From CAZEPJ01 sp964514105 (GTDB lineage Bacteria > Desulfobacterota > Desulfocorpusculales > Desulfocorpusculum), in the NCBI GenBank assembly GCA_964514105.1, contig CAZEPJ010000027.1, positions 1 to 53,325 on the forward strand: a stretch of 53,325 bases of DNA. The letters are read 5' to 3'. Shown in pieces: positions 34,550 to 43,642 of this stretch (its first letter is position 1; every line of letters begins with the position of its first letter). The notes beneath the pieces were generated by a model. The model did no database searches. It saw only the letters and a program-made list of their open reading frames with translations, and was not told the DNA's origin. Made by a program: the position numbers and the translations under genes.

Positions 34550-35164
34550 TCAGGGAGGCTCAGAAGGCCGCTTCATCTCGAAGACCTCGCCCGCGCGGCA
34601 GTAGAAATCTCCCCCCAGGCGGCCGATGGGCCTGAGCCGCCTCGGGTCCAACCGGCCGTCCACCCAAAGATCGTCCCTGCAGTGGATCCAGACGACCTCC
34701 CCGAAGACGGCGGCGCTTTCCCCCCGGGGAGGGCCGAACCGGATGATGTCCACGAGCGCGCACTCCAGGGACACGGGGGCCTCGGCCACCAGGGGGGCGC
34801 TTACGGTCTCGGCGTCTCGTTCCGTGAGCCCCGCGGCGCGAAACTCGCTCACCTCCGGGGGGAAATCGAAGGAGGCCGCGTTCATGGCCCCGGCCAACGC
34901 CTCGTCCACCACGTTCACCACGAACTGGCGGGACTGCTCGATGTTCCTCAGGGTGTCCTTCTTCTGCCCACCTGCCCTCCATCCGATGCTGACGCACAGG
35001 ATGGGCGGGTCATAGCAGACCGGTGTGAAGAAGCTGAAGGGGGCGACGTTGCTGACCCCGCTCTCCCCCACGGTGGAGACAAAGGCAATGGGGCGAGGGA
35101 CCACGCAGCTCGTCAGCAGGCTGTATTTCTCGGATCTCTTCAAGGAGCTTACATCGAATCGCAC
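34550..35164 (-). CDS. Flavin reductase-like (DIM6/FlaRed) FMN-binding protein
   Basis: 204 residues from a GTG at 35164 (VRFDVSSLKRSEKYSLLTS). Family features are VVPRPIAFVSTVGESGVSN, the usual start of the FMN-binding split barrel, then APFSFFTPVCYDPP and KDTLRNIEQSRQFVVN. Such proteins reduce flavins with NAD(P)H or bind FMN for other reductions. It follows livK after 156 bases with a hairpin in between, so it may be read separately. The precise substrate is unknown. Confidence 0.85.
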   Translation of the reverse strand: MRFDVSSLKRSEKYSLLTSCVVPRPIAFVSTVGESGVSNVAPFSFFTPVCYDPPILCVSIGWRAGGQKKDTLRNIEQSRQFVVNVVDEALAGAMNAASFDFPPEVSEFRAAGLTERDAETVSAPLVAEAPVSLECALVDIIRFGPPRGESAAVFGEVVWIHCRDDLWVDGRLDPRRLRPIGRLGGDFYCRAGEVFEMKRPSEPP

Positions 35165-35222
35165 ATCCCCCCCCCGGCGCCGCGGCGCGGGCACCCCGGG
35201 TGCCCGGTATCCCCCTTTTGCG

Positions 35223-35243
35223 CCCCGGCACTCGAGGCCGGGG
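35223..35243 (-). terminator. Weak hairpin between livK and the flavin reductase gene
   Basis: A perfect 7-bp stem (CCCCGGC with GCCGGGG) closes a 7-base loop, with no T-tract. It may attenuate read-through from the liv operon. It is weak evidence for a terminator. Confidence 0.3.
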
Positions 35244-35320
35244 TCGCGGCGGGCCGCCGGGTCACCCGCCGGCTTGGAGACATCCGGCCTTCCCGGAAAG
35301 GTCCTCCCCACTCCCCCCCG

Positions 35321-36475
35321 TCACTCCACCGCCACCTTTTCCATGACCTTGAGCTTCCCGCCCTCCAGTTTGAAGACGACCACGGGCTTGTCCACGGAGC
35401 CGTCCCTGTTGAGCTTGAGGGTGCCGCCGTACACGGTCTGGAACGTGGGGTCCGTCCAGATCGCCTTCTCCAGCTGCTCCCCGTCCAGGGGATTGCCGCC
35501 GCTCTTGACCACGCGCCGGATCAGCTCCGGCACGATGTGGTACACGGCATCGTAGTAGTTGGCGGCGTAGAAATCCGCGGGTTCCTTCCACTTTTCCTCA
35601 TAGCCCTTGACGAACTTCACGGTCTTGGGGTCCGTGCTCTCCCGGTCGAAGAAATCGCTGACCACGTAGACGTTCTCCCCCAGATCCCCCACGATGGGGT
35701 TGAAATCCGCGGGGTTCCAGTCCGGGACCACGATGGGGATCTTCATCCCCATCTCCCGGGCCCCCTTCACCACGTACGCCTGGTCCTGCCCCGTGGAGAT
35801 GTCGTACAGGGCATCCGGGTTGGCCGCCTTGATCCGGGCCATGAAGGCGCTGAAGTCGGTCAGCCCCGGCTGGTGGGGCTCCATGGCCACGATGGTCCCC
35901 CCCATCTTCTTCCAGATGGGCTCGATGTACTGCTTGGCGGGGACTTCCCCGGCGGGATCCGATATGTACAGAACGGCCAGCTTCCGGATCCCCTGTTTCC
36001 AGTAGAACTTGAGGCCGGGCGGGACCATCTGGTGCTGGGCCATGCGGATGGTGTGAAGGTAGGGCTTGTTGACCAGGTTGGGACTATACGCCCCGCCGTT
36101 GATCATCAGCACCTTGGCCCTCTCGCAGATCGGCTGGACGCCGAGGGAGGTGGCGGAAAAGGAGGCCAGGACCACGGGGATCCTGTCGATGCTGATCATC
36201 TTCTGCACGCCGGTGACCGCCAGATTCACCTCCACGTTCTTGAAATCCGTGATGATCAGTTCGAGCTTGTGGCCCTCCACGCCGCCCTCGGCGTTGATCT
36301 GGTCGATGCCGGTCAGCGCCCCATGGCTCATGACCCGGCCGTAGTAGGCCTGGGGGCCCGTCATGGGCCAGAAGGCCCCCACGGGATACTTCTTCTGGGC
36401 CCAGGCAGGATCGACGAAAAGGCAGCCCAGAGACAGGGCCGCCAGGATGACCAGGACCGCGTTCTTCTTGGACAT
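35321..36475 (-). CDS. livK: Branched-chain-type ABC transporter substrate-binding protein
   Basis: 384 residues, type I periplasmic binding fold (Peripla_BP_6). A signal peptide (MSKKNAVLVILAALSLGC, cleaving after PAWA) sends it to the periplasm. Domain features include GPQAYYGRVMSHGALTGID, TGVQKMISID and VVLASFSATS. It is the final gene of a unit that begins with livH and carries catabolic enzymes between, 150 bases after the amidohydrolase. The separation of the binding protein from the permease genes by the enzymes suggests it recognises the substrate that those enzymes degrade. The ligand may be an aromatic, acyl or amino compound and is not known. Confidence 0.9.
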   Translation of the reverse strand: MSKKNAVLVILAALSLGCLFVDPAWAQKKYPVGAFWPMTGPQAYYGRVMSHGALTGIDQINAEGGVEGHKLELIITDFKNVEVNLAVTGVQKMISIDRIPVVLASFSATSLGVQPICERAKVLMINGGAYSPNLVNKPYLHTIRMAQHQMVPPGLKFYWKQGIRKLAVLYISDPAGEVPAKQYIEPIWKKMGGTIVAMEPHQPGLTDFSAFMARIKAANPDALYDISTGQDQAYVVKGAREMGMKIPIVVPDWNPADFNPIVGDLGENVYVVSDFFDRESTDPKTVKFVKGYEEKWKEPADFYAANYYDAVYHIVPELIRRVVKSGGNPLDGEQLEKAIWTDPTFQTVYGGTLKLNRDGSVDKPVVVFKLEGGKLKVMEKVAVE

Positions 36476-36625
36476 GGTTGGACCTCCTTATGGCTGCTCA
36501 TGGAGAAACGTCCCGCCCTTCGATCCGTCCGTCGACTGTCTTGGCACCTCCTTTCCCGCCGCGTGTTGGTGGGTCCTGTGCCCGGTCCTACGCCAGAGGC
36601 CCATCGGCTGTCTCGGGGCAGCCGC

Positions 36626-37804
36626 CTAGGAGAACAGCGGCGGGACGTGATACCCCGAATGAGCGGGATGAATGCCACCCGACTTGAGCACGAGCCTTGG
36701 CTCCAAGAGGGTCTGCCCCTCGACCCGCTCGCCGCCCTTGCCGTCGGAGAAGACGAACTGTCCGGAGCAGAGCTCCAAGACGGTGATATCCGCGGCCATC
36801 CCGGGTTTCAACCCCCCCCGGCGTGCATCCTCCCCCAGGATCCGGGCCGGATTGATCGTGGTCATCTCGATCACCTGCCCCAGGCTCAACCCCAGGCAGA
36901 GAAACTTGGACATCATCACCGCCAGGGACTGGGCGGCGGGAAGGCTCACCGTAGCCATGTCCGTGGTGAGCACGGTGGGGGTCAATCCCGCGGCCAGGGC
37001 ATGGCGCGCGATGGCGAAACTGAAATGGTTGAGTCCGTGGGAGGGATCCAGGGCCACCCCCCGCTTGTGGGCTTGCAGGAGCTCCGGGTATATGGTCCCA
37101 TCGGCGAGAACGAGGCCCCCCGGCTCCCACGTCAGGTAGTGGCTCAGGACGTCGCCCGCGTCGAGCAGCGCCACCGCAGCCCGGGAGAACCGATCCATGG
37201 CCGGATCGCCCGTCCTGGGCCGGGTCTCTCCCACGTGCACCATGAGGGGCAGCCGGAAATCCTGGGCCAGCTTCTTGGCCCGCTCCACGGCTGTGAGGCC
37301 CACCCCCTCCGCCAGGGCTTGGACGCAGCGGATCTTGACGCCCCGGATGAGGTCCCCATGGGCGGCCATGACCTCCTCGGTCCGGGCCATGTCCATGTTC
37401 CCCTCGGACCAGATCTCGGGCAGGGTGACCAGGCCCGTGCTGGACAGGTTCAGGAAGCACAGGATGTCCGTCCTGGCGGGCTCCACCACCAGGGATCGGT
37501 AGGCCGGGAAATTGGCCCAACCCGCGGTGCCGGCGTCCCCCAGCAGGGTGACGCCCGCCTCCAGGCCGATCTCGTCGGGGGTCATGCCGATCCAGGTGAA
37601 TCCCGAGCCGGGATGGCAGTGAAGGTCGATGAGCCCCGGGGCCACGATCTTGCCGGCAACCGGGATGACCCGCCGGCCGCTGGATTGGTCGATGCTCTCC
37701 GCGATCTCCGCCACCTTGCCCTCGTGGACGGCGAGGTCGCCCGAGCGGTCCATGCCCTGGGACGGGTCTATGATCCGCCCACCCTTGAGAATGAGATCGT
37801 ACAC
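36626..37804 (-). CDS. Amidohydrolase-superfamily enzyme (deacetylase/dihydroorotase-like)
   Basis: 392 residues. The superfamily metal site is visible: DLHCHPG (H-x-H), GVKIRC with a probable carboxylated lysine, MVHVGE, DVLSHYL and the terminal aspartate in VLTTDMAT. The order matches the amidohydrolase/deacetylase group related to dihydroorotase. It would hydrolyse a C-N bond in a cyclic or linear amide. It begins 48 bases after the small barrel protein in the liv/catabolic operon. It may produce the acid that the other enzymes degrade; the substrate is unknown. Confidence 0.87.
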   Translation of the reverse strand: MYDLILKGGRIIDPSQGMDRSGDLAVHEGKVAEIAESIDQSSGRRVIPVAGKIVAPGLIDLHCHPGSGFTWIGMTPDEIGLEAGVTLLGDAGTAGWANFPAYRSLVVEPARTDILCFLNLSSTGLVTLPEIWSEGNMDMARTEEVMAAHGDLIRGVKIRCVQALAEGVGLTAVERAKKLAQDFRLPLMVHVGETRPRTGDPAMDRFSRAAVALLDAGDVLSHYLTWEPGGLVLADGTIYPELLQAHKRGVALDPSHGLNHFSFAIARHALAAGLTPTVLTTDMATVSLPAAQSLAVMMSKFLCLGLSLGQVIEMTTINPARILGEDARRGGLKPGMAADITVLELCSGQFVFSDGKGGERVEGQTLLEPRLVLKSGGIHPAHSGYHVPPLFS

Positions 37805-37852
37805 GTCGCCCCCCCCCGGCTTGGCGCTCTCCCACGGCCGCTCCCCGGCGGC

Positions 37853-38167
37853 TCAGGGATAGATCTGCTCCCAAACGGACGTCCGGAGGGTCGCCTGCCC
37901 CCCGAATCGCTCCTGGAAATCCCCGACCAGGTATTTCTTGGCCTCGCTTCCCTGGTACGCGAGGAAAGCGGCCTCATCCCCGAACTCATAGACCGCCATG
38001 AAGATGTACTCGTCCTCGGCCTCAAGGGCCTTGAAGCGACGGGCGCTCCGGCACCCGGAGCGATGCAGGATCTCGGGGATGTGTTTGTTGTGATACCAGT
38101 CGTTGAACGCCTCCGCGGCCTGGGCCGGGATGACGGACTTGACAACATAAAGGACCGGCTTTCCCAT
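37853..38167 (-). CDS. Small dimeric alpha-beta barrel protein (DUF4286-like)
   Basis: 104 residues from ATG 38167 (MGKPVLYVVKSVIPAQAAEA). It has the look of a ferredoxin-like dimeric barrel: strand, FNDWYHNKHIPEIL helix, strand SARRFKAL, strand YIFMAVYEF. The W-x3-[HK]-x-PE pattern is typical of DUF4286/EthD-like proteins. No catalytic role is established for such proteins. It lies between the hydroxyacyl-CoA-dehydrogenase-like gene (46 bases) and the amidohydrolase (48 bases), so it belongs to the same operon. Confidence 0.75.
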   Translation of the reverse strand: MGKPVLYVVKSVIPAQAAEAFNDWYHNKHIPEILHRSGCRSARRFKALEAEDEYIFMAVYEFGDEAAFLAYQGSEAKKYLVGDFQERFGGQATLRTSVWEQIYP

Positions 38168-38213
38168 GAGACTCCCTTTCCCGGGCGAATCCCGCGGCTG
38201 CGGGGCGGGCCCC

Positions 38214-39161
38214 TCAGACCTCCCCCATCTCCTCGAGGATCCGGCGCACCCGGACCAGCTTGGCATCTCTCTCCCGGAGGATCTCGGCCAAGGGGCGCCC
38301 CCCGTAGTCGAAGAACCCCTTGCCCGATTTGGCCCCCAGATGCCCGGCCTCGACCAGGCCCAGCAGGGTCGGCGAAAGCCGATCTTCCGTGGCCAGGCCG
38401 ATGGGGGGGGCCTTGAGGGCGTTGACCGCCATGTCCAGCCCGGCGAAATCGTATCGGGCAAAGACCCCCAGGATGGGAAGCCGGATGCCCAGGCTCGCCT
38501 TGACCGCCCGGTCGATCTCCTGGGGATCGGCGATCCCCTCGTCCACCATGTGCAGGGCCTCCCGACCGATGGCCCGCTGGAGGCGGTTGACGATGAAGCC
38601 CGGCACGAACCGTTTGACGGTGGCGGTGACCATGCCCAGCCGGCGCATCAGCGCCGTGACCCGGGCCACCACCGCGGGGTCGGCGCCGGGCCCGCCCACG
38701 ATCTCCACCAGGGGTAAGATGTACGGCGGGCTGAAGAAATGGGTGATGACCAGCCGTCCCTGCAGGGAATCCGGGGCCAGGGGAAAGACGTTCAGATACG
38801 AGGTATTGCTGGCCACGATGGTCTCTCCGCCGATCCGTGTCTCCAGCTCCCGGAACAGATCCCGCTTGGCCTGCGCGTCCTCGACGATGGCCTCCAAGAC
38901 CAGATCGGCCTCGCGCACCGAGGGCCCCCAGTCCACCGTGGTCCGGATGCGCGCCGTCACCGCCTCTGCGTCCGGCGCCTCGACCGCTTCGCCCCCCGCG
39001 GTGTCCAGATAGGACTGGATGAGCTCCCGGGCCTGGGCCAGCCGCGCCTCCTCGATGTCGCACAGGGTGACGTCCAGGCCCCCCCGGGCGAACACGATGG
39101 CCAGGGCGTGCCCCATGGTCCCCGCCCCGATGATGGTCACGGTCTCTTGGCCGTTGCTCAT
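38214..39161 (-). CDS. 3-hydroxyacyl-CoA dehydrogenase-family protein
   Basis: 315 residues. The NAD-binding Rossmann motif TIIGAGTMGHALAIVFARGG is at the N-terminus, with the acidic end of beta-2 (LCDIEEARL) favouring NAD. The catalytic region is SNTSYLNVFPLAP, THFFSPPYILPLVEIVGG and the helical C-terminal domain (PGFIVNRLQRAIGREALHMVDEG). It oxidises a beta-hydroxy group to a beta-keto group. It is slightly longer than typical 3-hydroxybutyryl-CoA dehydrogenases (about 285), like L-carnitine dehydrogenases and related enzymes. It sits 19 bases after the beta-keto acid cleavage enzyme gene, which would use its product. Whether the substrate is a CoA ester or a free acid is unresolved. Confidence 0.9.
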   Translation of the reverse strand: MSNGQETVTIIGAGTMGHALAIVFARGGLDVTLCDIEEARLAQARELIQSYLDTAGGEAVEAPDAEAVTARIRTTVDWGPSVREADLVLEAIVEDAQAKRDLFRELETRIGGETIVASNTSYLNVFPLAPDSLQGRLVITHFFSPPYILPLVEIVGGPGADPAVVARVTALMRRLGMVTATVKRFVPGFIVNRLQRAIGREALHMVDEGIADPQEIDRAVKASLGIRLPILGVFARYDFAGLDMAVNALKAPPIGLATEDRLSPTLLGLVEAGHLGAKSGKGFFDYGGRPLAEILRERDAKLVRVRRILEEMGEV

Positions 39162-39180
39162 GCCTCCCTCCTCGTGCCGT

Positions 39181-40014
39181 TCACGCTCTGGTGATCCCGA
39201 GGATCCGCATGGCGTCTTGCGGCGATGCGATCTCGCGCCCCAGTTCCCGGCCCAGCCGCACCGCCTTCTCCACCAGCTCCCCGTTGCTGCGGGCCAGCAC
39301 CCCCCTGGCCAGGTACACGTTGTCCTCGAACCCCACCCGGACGTGTCCGCCGTTGATGATGGACATGGCTGCCGTGGGGAACTGGTGCCTCCCGATGCCC
39401 ATGGCGGTCCATACCACGTTCTGCCGGGGCAGCGACTCGATCATGAAGACGAAGTTCTTGGAGCTGGCCTCCATGCCCCCCGCCGTCCCCATGCAGAGTT
39501 GAAAGAGATACGGCGGGTCGAGGAGCCCCTCATCGATGAGGAATCGACACAGCGTGATGTGGCCCGAGTCGAAGCACTCCAACTCGGGCTTGACGCGGTG
39601 TTCCCGGGCCGCCCGCGCGCAGTACGGCCCCCACTCCGGGGGATTGATGAACACCCGTTTGCGGAAGTTCATGCTGGCGATGTCCAGCGTGCAAAGCTCC
39701 GGCCCCAGGGCCAGCGGTCCCACGCGGCGCTGCATCACGTCGGCCCCCGTCAGGTTGAAGGCGCTGGTGGTGAAATTCAGGAGGATGTCGCACCTGGATC
39801 GCACCCGGTCCCGAATCTCCCGGAAGTGATCCATGTCGAAGGCGGGTGCGCCGGTCTCGGGGTCCCGCACGTGCACGTGGGCGATGGAGGCCCCCGCGGC
39901 GCTGGCGCGGACGATCTCGTCGGCGATCTCCGCCGGGGCGTAGGGAATATAGGGGCTGTTCTGCCGGGTCGGGCCCGACCCGGTGACGGCTGCCGTGATG
40001 ATGAGTTTCTCCAT
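39181..40014 (-). CDS. Beta-keto acid cleavage enzyme (BKACE, Kce-like)
   Basis: 277 residues, DUF849 family. These zinc TIM barrels cleave a beta-keto acid with acetyl-CoA, giving acetoacetate and a new CoA ester; the founding member is 3-keto-5-aminohexanoate cleavage enzyme. Visible features are IITAAVTGSG, the zinc-binding HVHVRDP, NFTTSAF, ECFDSGH, MGTAGGM and GGHVRVGFEDN. The neighbours (a hydroxy-acid dehydrogenase after it and a zinc alcohol dehydrogenase 16 bases before) point to a linear degradation pathway. Family members vary widely in side-chain specificity, so the substrate is not assigned. Confidence 0.93.
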   Translation of the reverse strand: MEKLIITAAVTGSGPTRQNSPYIPYAPAEIADEIVRASAAGASIAHVHVRDPETGAPAFDMDHFREIRDRVRSRCDILLNFTTSAFNLTGADVMQRRVGPLALGPELCTLDIASMNFRKRVFINPPEWGPYCARAAREHRVKPELECFDSGHITLCRFLIDEGLLDPPYLFQLCMGTAGGMEASSKNFVFMIESLPRQNVVWTAMGIGRHQFPTAAMSIINGGHVRVGFEDNVYLARGVLARSNGELVEKAVRLGRELGREIASPQDAMRILGITRA

Positions 40015-40030
40015 GGCTCCTCCGTGGGCC

Positions 40031-41140
40031 TCACAGTCTGGGGTCGACCACGGCCTTGATGGCCGAATCCTCCGGGATCATGCCCCCGACCAGCCGGATC
40101 GCCCTTTCCACCTCTGCGAGGGAAAAGCGATGGGTGACCATCTTTTCCAGGGGATACCTCCCGGCTTCCACGAGCTTCAACGCCGGGACCACGGACCCCA
40201 GATCATGGCTGTACACACCCTGAATGCGGATCTCCTTGAGGAAGACCTTGTCCAGGGGCAGAGGGACCAGGGTCTCGGTTCCGTACGTCCCGGGCAGGAC
40301 CACGGTCCCCCCTTGCCGCACGAGATCCAGTGCGTTGATGGCGCCCTGGGGATTGCCCGTGACGTCCATGACCAGATCGGCCATGTCGCCGCCCGTCAGC
40401 GAGGCCACCACGGCCACCGGATCCTCTTGGGTGACGTCCACCACCCGGTGGGCCCCGAACAGGGTGGCCATGCGGAACCGCTCCCCGTCCCCGCCGAGGC
40501 CCGTCACGATGATCCGGGCCGCGCCCGACTCCCGCGCGGCCACCACCGCGGCGAGCCCCTGAGGACCGGGCCCCTCGATGACCACGGTATCCCCGATGGA
40601 GACCCCGCCCATCTGGCGGAGCCATCGGATCCCGTTTCCCAGGACCGCGGAGACGATCACGGCGGCCTCGGCAGGGACCCGAGGGCTGACCTTGTGCACC
40701 ATGGCCCTGGGGGGGAGGTACAGGTGCTCGCCGTAGGCCCCCCACAAATGAGGAGGGGTGTTGCAGGAGATGTACGACCCGTACCGCCCCATTGCCTTGC
40801 AGAGCCGGTAGTTCCCGGTCAGGCAGGGCTTGCAGAACCCGCAGCCGAAGGTGAACTCCACCAGGACCCGATCGCCCACATCGACCTGGTGGCGCCTGCA
40901 GAACGTGTCCCCCGCCCGGCAGATGCTCCCGAGGATCTCGTGGCCCTGAATGATGGGCAGGTAGGGCGCGATCCGCCGGGTCTTCCCCGTGTACATGCCC
41001 ACATCGGACCCGCACACCCCGACGATCTCCACCTCCAGGAGGGCGTCCTCCTCGCCGATCTCCGGGATGGGGAACTCCCGCATGGTGATCTTCCCGAATG
41101 CCTCCAGCACAGCCGAACGGGTCTTGCCGCCCATGGTCAT
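40031..41140 (-). CDS. Zinc-dependent alcohol dehydrogenase (MDR family)
   Basis: 369 residues. The GroES-like domain has the catalytic zinc region (GVCGSDVGMY and QGHEILG) and the structural zinc site CGFCKPCLTGNYRLC. The Rossmann segment is VVIEGPGPQGLAAVVAA. A start at 41134 is equally possible; both ATGs are near GAGG. It oxidises an alcohol, amino alcohol or threonine-like substrate with NAD. It lies 34 bases after livF and 16 bases before the BKACE gene, within the transporter/catabolic operon. Confidence 0.9.
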   Translation of the reverse strand: MTMGGKTRSAVLEAFGKITMREFPIPEIGEEDALLEVEIVGVCGSDVGMYTGKTRRIAPYLPIIQGHEILGSICRAGDTFCRRHQVDVGDRVLVEFTFGCGFCKPCLTGNYRLCKAMGRYGSYISCNTPPHLWGAYGEHLYLPPRAMVHKVSPRVPAEAAVIVSAVLGNGIRWLRQMGGVSIGDTVVIEGPGPQGLAAVVAARESGAARIIVTGLGGDGERFRMATLFGAHRVVDVTQEDPVAVVASLTGGDMADLVMDVTGNPQGAINALDLVRQGGTVVLPGTYGTETLVPLPLDKVFLKEIRIQGVYSHDLGSVVPALKLVEAGRYPLEKMVTHRFSLAEVERAIRLVGGMIPEDSAIKAVVDPRL

Positions 41141-41174
41141 CCTCGCCTCGCCCGAGCCCCGGTTTCCGCCCACG

Positions 41175-41876
41175 TCAGAAGAGATCCCACCATTCCCCCC
41201 GCTCCAGGAGCCGCCGGCCCTCCTCCTCCAGGATGATGTGGCCCGCCTTCATCACGTAGACCCGCCTGCTCAGCTTGAAGGCCACCTTGACGTTCTGCTC
41301 CACCAGCAGGACGGCCGTGCCCAGGTCCCGGTTGATCTGTTCGATGATCCTCGCCACATTCTGGAACGCCACGGGGGAAAGCCCGCTGGAGGGCTCATCG
41401 AGCAGGAGCAGCCTGGGATGGTGCAGCAGCCCCATGGAGATCCCGAGCATGCGTCGTTCCCCTCCGCTCAAGGTCCCGGCCAGCTGGCCCTCGCGCCCCT
41501 TCAGGACGGGAAAGAACTGCTCGATCTCCCGGCGTCTGTCCTCGAGTTGAGACTTCTCCTTCCGCGTGAAGAAGGCGATTTCCAGGTTGTCCTTCACGGT
41601 GAGATCGTCGAACAGGAAGTGTTCCTGGGGTAGATGATAGATGCCCCGGGCAAGCTTGGTCGGCGGCCCGGCGGCGGTGACGTCCTCCCCGGCGTAGAGC
41701 ACCTGGCCGCCCTCCGGAACCACGAGGCCGAAGAGGGCCTTGAGGGCCGTGCTCTTGCCCGCGCCGTTGTGCCCGATGAGCCCGACGATCTCCCTTTGCC
41801 CCACGTTCATGGAGATCCCGTACAGCACCTGTTTGCCCGCGTATCCGGCCCGAATCTGTCTCGCCTCCAGAAGCAT
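41175..41876 (-). CDS. livF: Branched-chain-type ABC transporter ATPase LivF
   Basis: 233 residues. It has Walker A (GHNGAGKST), signature (LSGGERRML) and Walker B (LLLLDEPSSGL) motifs, and ends VYVMKAGHIILEEEG, typical of LivF. The frame is open far upstream but MLLEARQIRAGYAG at 41876 is the family start. It follows the livM-livG fusion after 23 bases. Confidence 0.94.
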   Translation of the reverse strand: MLLEARQIRAGYAGKQVLYGISMNVGQREIVGLIGHNGAGKSTALKALFGLVVPEGGQVLYAGEDVTAAGPPTKLARGIYHLPQEHFLFDDLTVKDNLEIAFFTRKEKSQLEDRRREIEQFFPVLKGREGQLAGTLSGGERRMLGISMGLLHHPRLLLLDEPSSGLSPVAFQNVARIIEQINRDLGTAVLLVEQNVKVAFKLSRRVYVMKAGHIILEEEGRRLLERGEWWDLF

Positions 41877-41899
41877 CGCAGTGAATCTCCGATCCGACC

Positions 41900-43636
41900 T
41901 CAATCCAACCCGAAATAGGCCTCGGCGAGCTGGGGATCTGCCATGAGCTGGGCGGGCGGCCCGTACGCCAGGACCTTCCCCTCGCTCATGAAATAGGCCC
42001 GCTTGACCAGCCCTCGGACCACGTCCAGGTTGTGCTCCACCAGGAGGATGGTCTTCTGGCCGCGCGAGGCGATGTCGCGGATCAGGGCGATGATGCGGCC
42101 CACGGAATCCAGGTCCAGGGCCGCCGTGGGCTCGTCTAGGAGCAGCAGGGGGCATTCCGTGGCCAGAAGGCGCGCGATGGCCACGAGCTTCTGCTCTGCG
42201 TTGGACAGGCTCCCGGCCAGTTCCCCCGCCTTGCCGAGCAGCCCCACGAGTTGCAGATATTCCAGGGAAGCGCGGAGGTTCTCCCGTTCCTCGCGGCCGA
42301 CCCGCCGGGGCGAGAGAAACAGTCCGGGTAGGCTCTCTCCGCGCTGGTTCGGTCGTGCCACGAGGACGTTGTCCAGGACGGTCATCTGCTTGAACACCCG
42401 GACGTCCTGCCACGACCGGGCGAGCCCCTTTTTCACGAGGGCGTACGCAGGGCGACCCGTGACCTCGACCCCCTGTACGAAGATCCGGCCCCGGTCCATG
42501 GGCAGAAACCCGGTGATGACGTTGAACAGGGTCGTCTTGCCGCACCCGTTGGGGCCGATGAGGCCCGTGATCTCACCGGCCGGCAGCTCAATGGAGGAGT
42601 CCTCCACGGCACGAAGGCCGCCGAAGGACTTGGAGACGTTTCTCACCTCCAGGAGGGGCGCTGCTTTCGGTCTGTGGTCCCGGTTGGCGCCGGCCGCTCC
42701 GCCCCCCGCCGGGCCGGAGCTGGCTGCCTCGGGGCTTGAAAGGTGGCGGGGGACATGGAGCTTTCTTGGCGCGCCCGAGTGTTCCGGCAGGATCCCCTGG
42801 GGGCGAAAGATCATGAGAAACATGAGGATGGCCCCGTACAGGACCTCCCGGAGGGCGTCGATGTAGCTCGACGCACCGGGCACAAAGCGCAGCCCCTCGG
42901 TGATTCCCACCAGGATGAACGCCCCCATCAGGGGCCCCCAGAAGCTCGCCTCGCCCCCCAGGACCACCATGACGATGATGAAGACCGACACCTCGATGGT
43001 GAAGGAAAACGGGCTGATGAAGGAGACATAATGCGCGGTGAGGCTGCCCGTGATCGCTGCCAGCCCCCCGGCCAGCGAGAACACAAGCACCTTGAACATC
43101 AGCGTGTTCTTCCCCAGGGCCCTGCAGGCGCTCTCGTCCTCGCGGATGGCCTTGAGCACGCGTCCGAACGGGGAGTGCGTCACCCGCCAGACAACCGAGA
43201 AGCAGCAAACGCCGGCCACCAGCAGCAGGGGGATGAAGCGCTGGGGGGTGCCGAACGAGATGCCGAGGAGCTCCGCGACGGGGATGCCCGGGATTCCCCC
43301 CTGGCCCCTGGTCACGCCCCTGGCGGTCAGCATGAACTCGAAGACCACCATCTGGAACCCGACGGTGAACACGATGAGGTATTCGTCCCGGACCCTCAGG
43401 GAGGGCAACGCCAGCAGGGCCCCGACAACGGCCGCCAGGACGAACCCCGCGGCGGTCCCCACCAGGAAGTTCCACCCCAGGTTGACGCTGATGATGGCCG
43501 CACAGTACGCGCCGATGGCGCTGAAGACGGCGTGGCACATGGAGATGACGCCCACATACCCCATGATCAGGTTCAGGGACTGGACCAGGACCGCGTAGAG
43601 CAGGATCAGGACGGCGATGTGGTAGAGGTAGTCCAT
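41900..43636 (-). CDS. LivM-LivG fusion: permease joined to ATPase
   Basis: 578 residues. Residues 1 to about 305 are LivM, with many membrane segments (LYHIAVLILLYAVLVQSLNL, FQMVVFEFMLTARG). A linker with proline/glycine-rich sequence near 305-330 joins LivG (about 330-578), with Walker A GPNGCGKTT and Walker B LLLLDEPTAALD. The signature is a degenerate LSNAEQK rather than LSGGQ. Separate livM and livG genes are the norm, and fusions occur in some bacteria. It lies 6 bases after livH. It forms the inner-membrane translocation complex with LivH and LivF. Confidence 0.93.
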   Translation of the reverse strand: MDYLYHIAVLILLYAVLVQSLNLIMGYVGVISMCHAVFSAIGAYCAAIISVNLGWNFLVGTAAGFVLAAVVGALLALPSLRVRDEYLIVFTVGFQMVVFEFMLTARGVTRGQGGIPGIPVAELLGISFGTPQRFIPLLLVAGVCCFSVVWRVTHSPFGRVLKAIREDESACRALGKNTLMFKVLVFSLAGGLAAITGSLTAHYVSFISPFSFTIEVSVFIIVMVVLGGEASFWGPLMGAFILVGITEGLRFVPGASSYIDALREVLYGAILMFLMIFRPQGILPEHSGAPRKLHVPRHLSSPEAASSGPAGGGAAGANRDHRPKAAPLLEVRNVSKSFGGLRAVEDSSIELPAGEITGLIGPNGCGKTTLFNVITGFLPMDRGRIFVQGVEVTGRPAYALVKKGLARSWQDVRVFKQMTVLDNVLVARPNQRGESLPGLFLSPRRVGREERENLRASLEYLQLVGLLGKAGELAGSLSNAEQKLVAIARLLATECPLLLLDEPTAALDLDSVGRIIALIRDIASRGQKTILLVEHNLDVVRGLVKRAYFMSEGKVLAYGPPAQLMADPQLAEAYFGLD

Positions 43637-43642
43637 GCGTGT

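Noticed and set aside
41175..42545. 456-residue reading of livF with a long N-terminal extension
   Set aside because: The extension overlaps livM-livG in another frame and has no ABC features; the family start is at 41876.
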